Shown: positions 21,265-32,490, numbered from the stretch's first letter. The stretch: 64,000 bases of DNA from Bufo bufo (GCF_905171765.1 NC_053390.1:334148294-334212293); one strand, 5' to 3'. Numbers and translations: made by a program. The notes: generated by a model from the letters alone, not told the origin.

Positions 21265-22154
21265 TTGGGGTTATGATGACTCCATGCCCAATGACATACC
21301 CCAGGTACTTAGTCTCTTCTAACCCTATTGCACATTTCTTTGGGTTAGCGGTTAGGCCAGCTTTCCGAAGGGAGTCCACTACAGCCTTTACTTTGGCCAG
21401 GTGACTTTCCAAGTCAGTACTGTGGATCACAATATCGTCCAGGTAAGCTGAAACGTACCGACTATGTGGACGAAGCACAATTTCCATTAGTCGCTCAAAA
21501 GTAGCGGGGGCACCATGCAGACCAAAGGGTACCTTATATTGATACAGCCCCTCAGGCGTGATGAAGACAGTTTTTTCTTTGGCAGGCTCCGTTAAGGGCA
21601 CCTGCCAGTACCCTTTCGTGAGGTCCAAAACAGAAAAATACCGGGCTTGTCCTAACCTCTCGATGAGCTCATCCACCCGGGGCATGGGATACGCATCGAA
21701 CTTGGAAACCTCGTTAAGTTTTCGAAAGTCGTTACAAAACAACAATATCCTGTCTGGCTTGGGTATCAATACTATAGGACTGGCCCACTCACTTTTTAAA
21801 TCCTCAATGATGTCTAGCGGCTGCAAGATTAGCTGCACCTCCTCCGATATGGCTTGTCGCCGAGCCTCGGGCACCCGGTATGGTTTTAATCAGACTTTTG
21901 CCTGAGGCTCAGTGACAGTCATGCTGGATTATGGAAGTGCATCCAGGGAGGTCCGAGAAGAAATCTGTGTTTCGACTAACGAACTCCCTGACCTCCTGAG
22001 TCGGTTTAGAGGAGAGGCTGTCAGCAATTTTTACTGTGGCAGCCGCCTCTCTTGCATCAGACAGAGGGGCCGGTACCTCTACTCCAAGAAAACCCGGCCG
22101 CGAGCTGTCTTCTGTACAGGTTTCCCTATCTTGCCATGGTTTGAGTAAATTCAC
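21215..22154 (-). pseudogene. Gypsy reverse transcriptase
   Basis: The N-terminal part includes FFSDLPGCTS (about 21980). The palm follows: EWASPIVLIPKPD, then LDLTKGYWQVPL with the first catalytic aspartate (about 21620), FGLHGAPATF (about 21500), and AYLDDIVIHS with the catalytic DD (about 21440-21415). The thumb TKYLGYVIG follows. A stop near 21900 and a frame shift near 21260 inactivate it. The region 22095-21883 is the source-like sequence of the segment found at 18192-18404. On this element RT lies downstream of integrase. Confidence 0.92.
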
Positions 22155-22179
22155 ATGGTAAACCTGCTCCTGCTTTCGC

Positions 22180-23150
22180 CGCCCTGGCTGGTTTACCTTG
22201 TAGTTTACATCTCAAATTTTCTCAAGTACCTCGTAAGGCCCCTGCCACCTTACCAGGAACTTACTGTCCACTAGTGTTGATCACAAATATTCTAACGTAC
22301 TCAATGACACTTTTATGTGGTGTGGGTTGTTGTTCCCACGCCTCTTTGGCCACGTCCAAGACACTGCGTGGGTGTCTGCCATATAGCAGTTCGAAGGGCG
22401 AGAACCCAGTAGAGGCCTGGGGTACCTCTCGCACTGCAAACATGAGATAGGGCAGAAGAAGGTCCCAGTCCTTCCCATCTTTAGACACTACCTTTTTCAA
22501 CAGATTTTTTAATGTTTGGTTAAACCGTTCTACCAGACCGTCCGTTTGCAGATGGTTAACGGACGTCCGTAGTTGTTTCATGTGCTGCAACTTACAGAGC
22601 TCCCTCATCACCTTGGACATAAAATGGGTCCCTTGGTCGGTCAGAACCTCTTTAGATAGTCCTACTCAGGAAAACATATTCATTAACTCCTTAGCTATGA
22701 GTTCGGACAAGGTATGTCACAGTGGCACCGCCTCCGGGTACCGAGTGGTGTAGTCTAGAATGACTAAGATGTGTTGATGCCCTCTGGTGGACTTCGGTAC
22801 TGGGTCTATGAGGTCCATAACTATTTGGTCAAACGGTACTTCGATAATCGGGAGAGGTACTAGGAGACTACGGAAATGTGGCTGGGGGCTAGTTATCTGG
22901 CAGGTCGGGCAAGACTTACAAAATATTCCACTTCTTTGAATATTCTGGGCCAGTAAAACCACTGTAGAATACGATCCTGAGTTTTCTGCAGCCCCAGATG
23001 ACCCCCGAGAACATGTTGGTGGGCTAGATCTAACACAAGCTTGCGATAAGCCTTGGGGACCACCAACTGTTCAATAGGCTCACCCCATAGTTAGTTTACC
23101 CGATACAACATATCTTGATGAACCACAAAACGGGGAAACACTGACTCTGC
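22180..23150 (-). pseudogene. Gypsy integrase with GPY-type C-terminus
   Basis: In minus-strand order: a zinc-binding HHCC module (HQHVLGGH near 23010, CKSCPTC near 22910-22890); the core with the first aspartate in VMDLIDP (about 22815) and VILDYTTRYPEAVPL (about 22750); the catalytic glutamate in TDGLVERFNQT (about 22535); FELLYGRHP; and a C-terminal GPYEVLEK-type stretch (about 22240). It inserts the cDNA into the genome. At least two frame breaks (near 22650 and 22260) are present. Its position before RT is the notable feature. Confidence 0.9.
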
Positions 23151-23178
23151 CCCAGGTTGTTGTGGTTCACATCTACTA

Positions 23179-23822
23179 TTAACACATTTTCCCAGGCACG
23201 GATAGGGTTGGGTCCCGATGTTGGGCGGTACCAAAATTGTCCCCGGAGACATTGAGGTCTACCAATTCAGGACCCGGCGGCAAGTCCTCCACGTCTCCCA
23301 CCATCACACTTAGCGGGGTTGTCTCCTCCTCTTCCACCGAAGTGGTGGTCACCCCTACTGCTGGCCCTTCGGTCTCAGGTTCCCAGGGTTCTGGTCTCCC
23401 CCTTGAGCTGGGCCACTCTGCTAGGGTTACCCCTGTCTCATGGGTATCAGTCACTCTCATAGCAAGCCACAGTGCCGGGAAGCCTGGGAAGTCTCTCCCT
23501 ATTATGAGTTCATAATGTAGATTTGTGGCGACAGTCACCTCGTGGGTCCATCGAGCGGCCTCCATGGTTAGAGATACCAGCGCTAGGGGTAGTCTTTTAA
23601 GTCTCCGGGGATGCACATCACCCCGACTTTCCGGCCAGTATACTCAGTGGACCGCACCAGACTAGCCCTGACTAGGGTCACCAGACTCCCTGAGTCCAGC
23701 AGAGCCTCCGCCGGAGTGTCTCCTTCTTCCACCTGGCACAAGTGATCTAGAGACTCTGGGGTACCTGTTGCACACAGCCTCCTGGCATATAGCAACTGAC
23801 AGTAGCCATAGTTAGTGTACAT
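23179..23822 (-). pseudogene. Gypsy retropepsin-type protease region
   Basis: Contains EALLDSGSLVTLV (about 23710) with the D-S-G active site of retroviral-type aspartic proteases, and IIGRDFPGF (about 23490), the equivalent of the second conserved block. A frame change near 23600 separates the two. A Glu/Pro-rich linker follows towards the integrase. The role would be processing of the Gag-Pol polyprotein. Confidence 0.8.
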
Positions 23823-23837
23823 GGGCTCAACCCGATG

Positions 23838-24608
23838 GGGACAGTCAGCCCTTACATGGCCAGGCTCCTTACACCACCAGCAGACTATCGGAGCCAGGTC
23901 CGCCGTGGGTACATGGATATTTCCAGGGTTTTCTGGTCCCCCCTCCCGACAGAACCCTCCTTTAGATTCCTGGTAGCTTCATAGCATTCCACCAGGTCCA
24001 CCATCTCAAGGGCATTGCCAGGAAACACCTGACCAATCCAGTGCTGGAGGGGGTATGGCAAAGTCCTCCAGAACATATCTATCCAGCATGGCCGGGGGAC
24101 TCAGCAAATCAGGTTGTAGCCACTTTTGCAACAGGTGGAGCAAGTCATAATACTGGGTCCTCGCAGGCTAAGCTGGCTTAAACCCCCACTGATGTACCCA
24201 CTGGGCCTGGACCAACACATTCACCCCCAGTCTTGCCAAAATCTCACCCTTTTCTTTTCGGTAGTCGGCAGCTTGATCGTCCGGCAAGTCGAAATACACC
24301 CCCTGGGAATCGGATGCCAGGAATGGAGCGACAACCTCAGCCCACTGTTCACTGGGTAGATTTTCCCTGATGGCCACTTTCTCATACATCGCCAGGTAGG
24401 TTTCGATGTCATCTGCGGGGGTCATCTTAGGGATCGCTGCACTGACTGCTTTCTGGGTATCGTGGACGCTCGGGGTTGCCCCTGCTGTCTGCAAAGCCAT
24501 CACGTGCTGCTGCTTATTAGCCTTGCATTGCTGCAGGTTTGTCTCTCGCTGCTGCAGATTAGCCTCCATGAGGGCCTTCACAACAGCCTCCATTTTGTCA
24601 TGGGGCAC
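23838..24608 (-). pseudogene. Gypsy gag with CCHC knuckle
   Basis: Starts near 24608 with a Gln/Asn-rich coiled-coil-like region, then a capsid-like part (ETYLAMYEKVAIRENLPSEQ at about 24400). The second half, after a frame change near 24160, has LPYPLQHWIGQ. This resembles the gag fold related to SCAN domains (inference). The zinc knuckle CWWCKEPGHVRADC (CX2CX4HX4C) is at about 23884-23841. It packages element RNA. Broken by stops and frame changes. Confidence 0.75.
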
Positions 24609-25704
24609 TGGTTGTACTACAGCTGGTTTAATGTATGAGATACAACCGTGCCTGAAAAATGCAGAAACTAAAAATATAGGCGTTCATGCCAGCCTCACTG
24701 CTCTTGACCGCATCCTCCACCAATTGTGGGGACTCGCTCTGGTAGACAGGATTAGCGGATGCAGTATAGAGGCAACAACAAGTTTCTTTTGATCAAACAG
24801 TTCAGTGTTTTATTCACACTTTAGGCAAGTGACAAAACAAGCAGTCATATTCAAACAAAAAGTGACCTTGTGGTGTTGGTGGTAATTCACACCATGCGGC
24901 AATTCTGCCTCAAAGAGTCCTTGCTGATAGCAGCACCAACCTGTTTTCACACCAAAAAGGTATTGTCACGAGTTGGAGGTCCCAGGAGAGACCACCGCGT
25001 CGTCAAGCAATAAACGGAAATCAGGTACAGACACATAAGAGTTTATTGCACAAACAAAAACATGAAAGGCAGCACAGAGAAAACAAGAGCTCTATGTACC
25101 GTCAGCACAGTGGGAGAAAACCCCCCACTGCGCCACTGTCTAGTAATACTCCAGAGGTGCGTGACTAAGCAACTCCTGGTATTCACTAGAGCCCTAGATG
25201 GTGAGGGTTAGACTTTGCCGCAGGAAGTTGCCAGGGTCCACTCTGGAGCGTGAACAAGACAGTGACAGCAGGAGCGAATGGACAACAGGTACCAGAAGGT
25301 ACCGAAGGCACATAGGCAAACATAACAGACAGGTGAATACAAAACAGGGCAAATAATAACACAAGCAGGAGTTCATGCAAGGGAGCAGGAGTGGCAATGA
25401 GCAGAGAAGGACTTGCTCCAGCAGTAGTAAACTGCATGGCCTTGTCATGCCACTCTGCTGCAAAGGCTTGCTGAACACAGACATCAGAATAAACACAAAG
25501 TAACAAAAACATAACTGACGGAACAGATAACAGAAAGACAGGAAGGAAGACATCAATGAACAAGTAGGGAAACTCACAGAGCACAGACAGACAGACACAG
25601 ATCCCATGGGTCAGCAGCATGGGAGAGAAAGTACAAACCAGGAGCAGGACAGGACAAGACAACACACACCAGGAGAGCTGACACAGAACTGAGGAAACCT
25701 CAGC

Positions 25705-25712
25705 CTTATATA
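25705..25712 (-). promoter_or_regulatory. TATA box in short-element LTR
   Basis: The minus strand reads tatataag, followed by ggctgagg. The same occurs at 27666-27673 in the other LTR. With AATAAA further along the minus strand (plus tttatt at 25042-25047 and 26852-26857), this fixes the transcription direction as minus. Confidence 0.6.
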
Positions 25713-25894
25713 CAGGTTCCATGGGTGCAGCAGAGAGACCACACCCATGGAGCAGACAGAGGATTAACTCCTATTAGGAACACAGGGGAGTTAACCCATA
25801 AAGAACCACAAATGACACACAGGAACAGAACTTCAGCGAGGAGCGCCGAACAAGCAAGAACGGAAGGTCACAGCCAGAGATAGTGGCTGTGACA

Positions 25895-25945
25895 CTCCCA
25901 CCCCTCAAACCCCCCCCCCCTCTCCTCCCAAACAGAAAGGGGAAG
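25895..25945 (-). promoter_or_regulatory. Polypurine tract of the short LTR element
   Basis: The minus strand is a G/A run (gggaggagaggggg, then gaggggtgggag) ending directly at the LTR start. This is the expected position of the plus-strand primer site in a minus-strand element. Confidence 0.65.
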
Positions 25946-26773
25946 AAGTGGGGCAACAAACCAAACAGAACCAGGCAAGGGGACAGAAATCAAAGGGGTG
26001 ACGAGGTACAAGGGCAGGAACACACACGACGACCGCAACCAGCCCAACCCCTGAAAAACAGCCTACACGGAAGGTCCGCAGCCAGTACGCCAGGGGAAGA
26101 AAGCTAGCCAACACGGCATACACGTCAAGTGAACCACACCAAGAAGTTACCTCCCCCTCCACTCTCCCTCTGGAGAATGACATATCTGCCAAGAACTAAT
26201 TGGCCAGACATGCAGACACCCCCTTCCGGAGGATTAGGACCAGGAACAGGAACCAGACAGGAAATGAAAATCAGAATCAAAGGGGTACAGAGGTACACAA
26301 GCAGAACACATAAGACGACCGCAGCCAGCACGCAGCCCCTAGCAACCAGCCTACATGGTAAACGCAGCCAGTACGCCAAGAGGAATGCAGCCAGCCTACA
26401 CGGCTACAAAAGTCATGGTGAACTGCAGTGTGCTAACACCTCCCCCTCCACTCTCCCTCCGGAGAATGGCATGTCTGCCAAGAACTAATTGGTCAGACAT
26501 GCTGACACCCCCTTCCGGAGGCCAGGACCAGAAGCAGATACCTGCGCCGATAAAGGAAAACACGGTCGTAGGCAGAACTGCAAGCTCAAAAGGTTAAACC
26601 GGACGTCACCCCTGGCAACCAGCATACACGGAGAACACCGCAGCCAGTACACCAAGGCAACCAAATCCGATACCTACAGGTAGCATAAAGAGAGAAATAC
26701 AGAATGCACACACACCACAGATAAGCAGAAAACAGAACAAAAAAAAACTCTGTGAAAGTTTACTTGTTCATTC
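25946..26773. repeat. Internal region of the short LTR element with a 290-bp direct duplication
   Basis: The block cctccccctccactctccct...cccccttccggagg occurs at about 26147-26232 and again at 26441-26521, with related flanks. A third, weaker trace precedes it. No gag or pol motif is present on either strand. The primer-binding site next to 26773 is not clear to me. Confidence 0.7.
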
Positions 26774-28077
26774 TGTCACGAGTTGGAGGTCCCAGGAGAG
26801 ACCACCGCGTCGTCAAGCAATAAACGGAAATCAGGTACAGACACATAAGAGTTTATTGCACAAACAAAAACATGATGGCAGCACAGAGAAAACAAGAGCT
26901 CTATGTACCGTCAGCACAGTGGGAGAAAACCCCCCACTGCGCCACTGTCTAGTAATACTCCAGAGGGGCGTGACTAAGCAACTCCTGGTATTCACTAGAG
27001 CCCTAGATGGTGAGGGTTAGACTTTGCCGCAGGAAGTTGCCAGGGTCCACTCTGGAGCGTGAACAAGACAGTGACAGCAGGAGCGAATGGACAACAGGTA
27101 CCAGAAGGTACCGACGGCACATAGGCAAACATAACAGACAGGTAAATACAAAACAGGGCAAATAATAACACAAGCAGAAGTTCATGCAAGGGAGCAGGAG
27201 TGGCAATGAGCAGAGAAGGACTTGCTCCAGCAGTAGTAAACTGCATGGCCTTGTCATGCCATTCTGCTGCAAAGGCTTGCTGAACACAGACATATGAATA
27301 CAAAACAGGGCAACTAATAATACAAACAGGAGTTCACGCAAGGGAGCAGGAGTGGCAATGAGCAGAGAAGGACTTGCTCCACCAGTAGTAAACTGCATGG
27401 CCTTGTCATGCCACTCTGCTGCAAAGGCTTGCTGAACACATACATCAGAATAAACACAAAGTAACAAAAACATAACTGACAGAACAGATAACAGAAAGAC
27501 AGGAAGGAAGACATCAATGAACAAGTAGGGAAACTCACAGAGCACAGACAGACAGACACAGATCCCATGGGTCAGCAGCATGGGAGAGAAAGTACAAACC
27601 AGGAGCAGGACAGGACAAGACAACACACACCAGGAGAGCTGACACAGAACTGAGGAAACCTCAGCCTTATATACAGGTTCCATGGGTGCAGCAGAGAGAC
27701 CACACCCATGGAGCAGACAGAGGATTAACTCCTAATAGGAACACAGGGGAGTTAACCCATAAAGAACCACAAATGACACACAGGAACAGAACTTCAGCGA
27801 GGAGCGCCGAACAAGCAAGAACGGAAGGTCACAGCCAGAGATAGTGGCTGTGACAGGTATCAATCATTCCTCCAGACACAAGGCTCCCAGATCCCAACAC
27901 AGATACATGTCTTCTAAGCCCGGCTGCCTATTTAAGGACACCCAGGTGCTGCCAAAACTCACACCAGCATTTAAGATCCTGTCCGGTATTTGACCTCACC
28001 TGGATATAAGTGAGCCCAGCAGCACATGCTGGGAGGAAAATACCTGTTTCCCAGACCAAACCTCTCACTGTGTCACA

Positions 28078-28344
28078 TAACCCCCCCCCCTCCTTTGTTC
28101 ACCCCTGAGGGGTGAACACACGCCAGACAGTGTACCCGGGACAGGGCATCCGCCAGACAGTGTACCCGGGACATGGCTTCTGAGCCCAGCTGCCTATTTA
28201 AGGACAGCCAGGTGCTGCCAAAACCTGGTCCTGCATTTAAAATCCCGTCTGGTATTTGACCTCACCTGGCTGTAAATCAGCCCAGCAGCACATGCTGGGA
28301 GGAAAATACCTGTTTTCCCAGACCAAACCTCTCACTGTGTCACA
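28078..28344 (-). repeat. Residual Gypsy 3' internal piece and partial third LTR
   Basis: 28078-28160 repeats the polypurine tract and the end of the RNase H region seen at 20596-20670, then gives way at acatgg to an LTR piece (28167-28344) that ends tgtgtcaca like the others. On the minus strand this is partial LTR, deleted interior, then full LTR. That is the expected product of recombination or deletion between two tandem or successive copies. Confidence 0.7.
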
Positions 28345-28915
28345 GAATGTACAACAGGAGAAACATGTTTGGGAAATACAGCACAATATATGTGAACTGA
28401 GATGGTAGTAAAAACTGGTAATGAAAGTGTTAATCAGTGCAGACTTTTGCAATGCAAGGACTTTTGGATTCAGTGCATAGAGACGCTGAGTCCAAAAGGC
28501 CTTAATGAGATATGTAATTTTAGTGTTTGATACTGTTTTACTTTTTGTTATTAGTTTTAGGATATGCATCAAGCCTTCTTGATGTGATGGCATACACTTA
28601 ACAAAGTGGGATTGTCCCCCTGAAATGTCGCTTCGAAGCTGTGTGCTTTATTACTGCTATGGCACTTGTGGATGCTGCTCGATTGAGACTCAGACTGAGT
28701 ACACATGTACTGGAATGCATGGGAACGCGGCAGTCTGGACACGGCAATACTAAACATGTGATGCATTATTGATTTTTAAAATCTTTTTATATGAATATGG
28801 ATTTCATGAAAACAGAAACTGTTTAATTAACTTATACTCATACTGTTTGATGGCAGTTAGTGGAGCTGCGGTGTATGAGGACCTTGCCACACATTTTCTA
28901 TATTTGGGATTGAAG

Positions 28916-29062
28916 GTCCTTAAGTGGCCAAGCTAGAGCCTTGACTTCAACCCGAATGAACAACTCTGGAGTGACCTAAAAATGGTTGCTCGTTCCCAAC
29001 AATCGCCTGCTCATTAGTGAAGGAGACATGCAGTGATCTCTTCCACAGTATGGGGAGGAGCA
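28916..29062 (+). pseudogene. Tc1 transposase remnant, right part
   Basis: After the repeated gtccttaagtggcc, one frame reads KVLKWPS, stop, SLDFNPNEQLWSDLK. This is the third-catalytic-residue region of Tc1 transposases and continues the fragment at 19904-20054. The usual conserved aspartate before the LNP motif and the glutamate after it are recognisable. No terminal repeat was found. Confidence 0.7.
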
Positions 29063-29068
29063 ATCACT

Positions 29069-29325
29069 AGGGATGAGCAAAGCGAGCTATGGATCCAAAC
29101 TTCGTTTTAATGCTGAATGGAGATGCAAGGAAAATTATTGTTAGCACCGAAGTCTTGTGGGACTTTGGTAAATAACTTCGGGATTTGATATTTGAACTTG
29201 AAAACAATTTTAAAACTTGGTTCCGAAGTCGGCTTTGGTACAGAGGTACCATTCGGTACCAAAGCAACTTTGGATGCCTTGCCACACTGGCCACCACTGA
29301 TGGATTGCAGGGTGGTCATAAACAT
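29069..29325. mobile_element. hAT-type terminus (MITE or fragment)
   Basis: Starts tagggatgagcaaagc, like the A2 end tagggatgagcgaac. The interior has repeated ttcggnaccaaag-type words and inverted gtaccattcggtacc. The opposite end is not clear. No coding. Confidence 0.45.
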
Positions 29326-29517
29326 GCAAACGAGCAGTGTATAATGTGATGGAAAAATTCATTCAGCTAGCAAAGGAAGCAATATGGACAATCACAATAC
29401 ATTAGTAAGTGCCTTGTATTAACTGCCTCTGCATGATAAGTGCTGTTTGCTGAAGTGAGACAACCCCTTTAAAAATGCACTAAACTTGTCAGACAACTTG
29501 TGTTATTTGTTAAATTC

Positions 29518-29612
29518 GGATCAACTTTGGATCAACTTGCAGGATAACAGGCCGAACTGGATGGACAAATGTCTTTTTTCGGCCTCATATACTATATGTT
29601 ACTATGTAAATA
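29518..29612 (+). repeat. CR1-like LINE 3' tail
   Basis: ggatcaacttgcaggataac, then ggccgaactggatggac and tactatatgttactatg match the end of the longer copy at 37225-37310 almost base for base. Only the 3' tail is present, as usual for heavily truncated LINE copies. Confidence 0.7.
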
Positions 29613-30466
29613 TGGCAATGCAAACTCAAGTAAAACTGACTACAATATTTCCCATTATGATAAGATCCTTCATACATGGTTATATAAATGGTGACCATTC
29701 TTGGTGTATTTGGTATGTTTCCCTTTCCATTTAATATTTTTTTTTTTAAAGAACACAGAACTTTTTTGTACTTTAACAGGGCTGGCCTAATGCCCATAAA
29801 AACATAAGCTCACAATGAAATAATGCAGCCTATTTATCCACAGCCTAATTTTGCACAATGAATAAACTGGCATAGCTTCCACTGCCTTAAAGTATATCTT
29901 CTGTTTATACAGGTTATAGTGTTCATTCTGAATAAACATACAGTTCAAAAGAGGTCTTGTGTACTTTATTTGCTGAGAAAATGGTAACAATAAAGGCCTG
30001 CAGCTTGTGTCATGTAGGCAGCCAAGCAATGTCATGGAGTTAGATTTTATTACATAGCCAGTGGATTGAAAGGAGAGTTTCATCTTTCCCAGAGAATTCT
30101 AATGTAAAGTTTTCAGACATTTAAAAAAAAAAAATTTCTCAACAAAATAGCTGAATAACATCTACACTGAATATGGATGGGTACAAACACAATAAAATGT
30201 GAAAAGTATTTCATTGTAAGTTTGCTACATAAGGATACACAAGATGAATAGCTTTTTATTTACATACTGTACATAGGCTTATAATTTTAAGAACCAAAAA
30301 TCGAGTTTTTCTATCTTGTTAGCATATTCAGTCATTTTTTTATCAGTATTTTGTCACATTTAGTTGATTGACCAGCAAAGATTTCTATGATGCAGGGAAC
30401 ATGATTCTCCATACCCTATTCCATCTCCACACTTTGTCATCAGTGAGAGACATTTGCATCATGATT
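29613..30466. other. No gene recognised
   Basis: A/T-rich sequence with several short frames and no motif I recognise. There is a poly-T/A-rich patch near 29730-29750 and an A-run at 30121-30134. It may be host intergenic or intronic sequence. Confidence 0.4.
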
Positions 30467-30470
30467 TTAA

Positions 30471-30839
30471 AGAGGTTATCCAAGACTAAACTTTTTAAAC
30501 AGACCCGTGGTGGGGTTCATACTTACTTGGTACCTGCCTCTGGATTCCGACTGCATCTCTCTATGGATGCCTCTGCAAGTCCCAGGTCTCTGGGAATCAA
30601 CATCTTGTTGACGGGTGTCACGTGACCATGGGTCACCATTGCGGTCAATGATTAGTTGCAGCAATTACGTGACACATGTCAACAGGATGTTGATTCCCAG
30701 AGAACCGGGACCTGCCAAGGCGGCTCAGGAGCGATGCAGCCAGAATCCAGGTGTGGGCACCAGGCAAATATGAACCCCACCGCGGGTCCAGCCACTCTGA
30801 TAAGGTCTCTTAAAAAAAGTTTAGTCTTGGATAACCCTT
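30471..30839. mobile_element. TTAA-site foldback MITE
   Basis: Flanked by TTAA at 30467-30470 and 30840-30843. The termini ggttatccaagactaaac are exact inverts. The pairing continues inwards almost to the centre (for example ggggttcata / tatgaacccc and gggaatcaacatc / gatgttgattccc), so the whole 369-bp element can fold back on itself. Short frames here are products of the symmetry. Confidence 0.85.
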
Positions 30840-30843
30840 TTAA

Positions 30844-31524
30844 AGCATAAAAAGATAATGTAATTTTGCCTTACTCTCTTTCCCTTATGGTGCCCATACA
30901 CCTTCAATAACTACCATATGAACTGTGGTTTGGCCAGTAGCTATTCCTCCTGGCATCCACATACACATACATGTTTGATTCGGCCTAGCATGTATGTTTT
31001 CAATGAGAGAGGTGAAAGCTATAGCCAGACACCCCCGATGGTAGACACAGTGCATCCAACGTGTCTACCAACAGATTTGACTTGGAGCTAATCCTAAGGA
31101 CATTATCTAAGTGGCCCCCTGGTCTTCACTTTTCAACCTCTATACAGGGATCTCAACTACACTGCAGGGGAACCACCAGGCCGCTACCTCTGGAGTGGTC
31201 TCTGTTCAAGTGACTGCTCACCAATGGTGGTCAAAAGACACATGGAAAACACAGAGGGGTCAGGCAAAAATATAGTCAGGGAAAAGTCAGGGCAGGCAGA
31301 ATTTGTTCAATACAAAGTCATTCTGAGGGTCAGTGCAGGCAGCTCAGGGTCAGAATGGAGATCAAGCAGAGGTCAGGTCAGGCAACGAAGGGTAAAATCC
31401 AAAGTCGGATACTAGTCAGTACATGAGGGAGCAAACATGACTAGTAGTGCAGGAAACTAGAGAATTAGAACCTAATGCACATGCACCTTCCCACAGGGGC
31501 CGGTGCTTTAAATACTCTAGGGGG
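30844..31524. other. Unassigned, possible LTR remnant
   Basis: The second half (31200-31524) has repeated aggtcagg/gtcaggca words and a tttaaatactc TATA-like box. It continues, in the pre-insertion order, into 36496-36760 on the other side of B2. This looks like part of an LTR, but no partner LTR or coding sequence is seen. Confidence 0.3.
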
Positions 31525-31898
31525 CCAGCCATTAGAGATGTCGCAAACATAAAGTTTTCCGTTCGCGAACGGCGAACGAGAATTTTCGCAAATGTTCGCG
31601 AACGGGCGAACCGCCATAGACTTCAATAGGCAGGCGAATTTTAAAACCCAGAGGGACTCTTTCTGGCCACAATAGTGATGGAAAAGTTGTTTCAAGGGGA
31701 CTAACACCTGGACTGTGGCATGCCGGAGGGGGATCCATGGCAAAACTCCCATGGAAAATTACATAGTTGACGCAGAGTCGGGTTTTAATCCATAAAGGGC
31801 ATAAATCACCTAACATTCCTAAATTGTTTTGAATAATGTGCTTTTAAACATCAGGTATGATGTTGTATCAATCAGGTAGTATAAGGGTTACGCCCGCT

Positions 31899-32405
31899 TC
31901 ACAGTGACGGACCAAACTCCCCGTTTAACGCACCGTAAACAATCCATTTGCACAACCGCAAACTCCCCATTTGCACAAGGTTGGATACCAAGCTAGCCAT
32001 GTCCCGTTCCTTGTCCTCACTGACGTCATTGAAGGTCTCTTCCTCCACCCAGCCACGTACAACACCAAGGGTCCCTGAAAGGTGACAACAAGCCCCCTGG
32101 GACGCCTGCTGTGGTTGGTCTTCCACCTCCTCAAAGCCACCTTCCTCCTCTGACTCTTCTTCTTCAGACTCCTCTCTCTGCATTGTCGCAGGTCCAGCAA
32201 TCGACGACAACAAGGCTGCTTCAGGTGGTGATGGTGACCCCAACTCTTCCTCTTCATGCTCATCTACGGCCTGATCCAGCACTCTTCGCAGGGCACGCTC
32301 CAGAAAAAACGCATATGAGATGAGGTCGATGATGTTGCCTTGGGTTTGACTGACTAGGTTTGTCACCTCCGCAAAAAGACGCATGAGCATACAGCCATTG
32401 TGCAT
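31899..32405 (-). pseudogene. B2 copy of the duplicated linker fragment
   Basis: Open for 168 codons with LRRVLDQAVDEHEEEELGS and Glu-rich runs. It is homologous to 9590-9125 of the B1 transposase and to 7310-6859. It starts with MHNGCMLMRLFAEVTNL, which corresponds to an internal stretch of the transposase, so its ATG is fortuitous. The last residues read out of homology. A peptide from this frame would have no DNA-binding or catalytic part. Confidence 0.65.
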
Positions 32406-32490
32406 GAGCGTTCAGTAACGCGGCCAAAAAATACCCAGCTCCGCAGAGGCTGTCCTCTTTTTTTTTTTTTGTAAAAAAGTCTGTTCTTAC

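Larger units (their letters stand above)
24964..27855 (-). mobile_element. Non-autonomous LTR retrotransposon (TRIM/LARD-like)
   Basis: Two direct LTRs, 24964-25894 (931 bp) and 26774-27855 (1082 bp), both starting TGTCACGAG and ending GGCTGTGACA, surround 879 bp without coding capacity. An exact 5-bp target duplication ggtat is at 24959-24963 and 27856-27860. The right LTR is 151 bp longer because one internal block (about 27150-27300) is tandemly duplicated. It must have used enzymes from an autonomous relative. Confidence 0.93.
24760..28077 (-). repeat. Gypsy 5' LTR interrupted by a short LTR element
   Basis: Outer parts 24760-24963 and 27856-28077 together match the 3' LTR. The middle (24964-27855) is a separate element with a ggtat duplication. 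The left part carries an extra ggtgttggtggtaattcacac stretch (about 24872-24896) not in the other LTR. Confidence 0.85.
20201..28344 (-). mobile_element. Gypsy LTR retrotransposon, Gmr1-like (integrase before RT)
   Basis: Minus-strand element: LTR at right (24760-28077, containing another element), gag, zinc knuckle, protease, integrase, reverse transcriptase, RNase H, polypurine tract, LTR at left (20206-20595). The order integrase before RT-RNase H is that of Gmr1-like Ty3/gypsy elements and of Ty1/copia, but the RT and RNase H sequences are gypsy-like. All genes are broken. To the right lie a leftover 3' internal piece and part of a third LTR. It sits in the PLE, with gaat shared at both junctions. 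Confidence 0.88.
20055..28915 (+). mobile_element. Penelope-like element, 5'-truncated, split by a Gypsy element
   Basis: Flanked by a 14-bp direct repeat gtccttaagtggcc at 20041-20054 and 28916-28929, which splits a Tc1 remnant. The left piece (20055-20200) encodes part of a GIY-YIG endonuclease; the right piece (28345-28915) holds its C-terminal end and 3' untranslated sequence. Loss of everything upstream of the endonuclease is typical of incomplete target-primed reverse transcription. The Gypsy insertion accounts for the rest of the span. Confidence 0.75.

Noticed and set aside
29585..30083. Small minus-strand frames in the unassigned region
   Set aside because: Under 100 codons, A/T-driven composition, no motif, no repeat-family or splice support.
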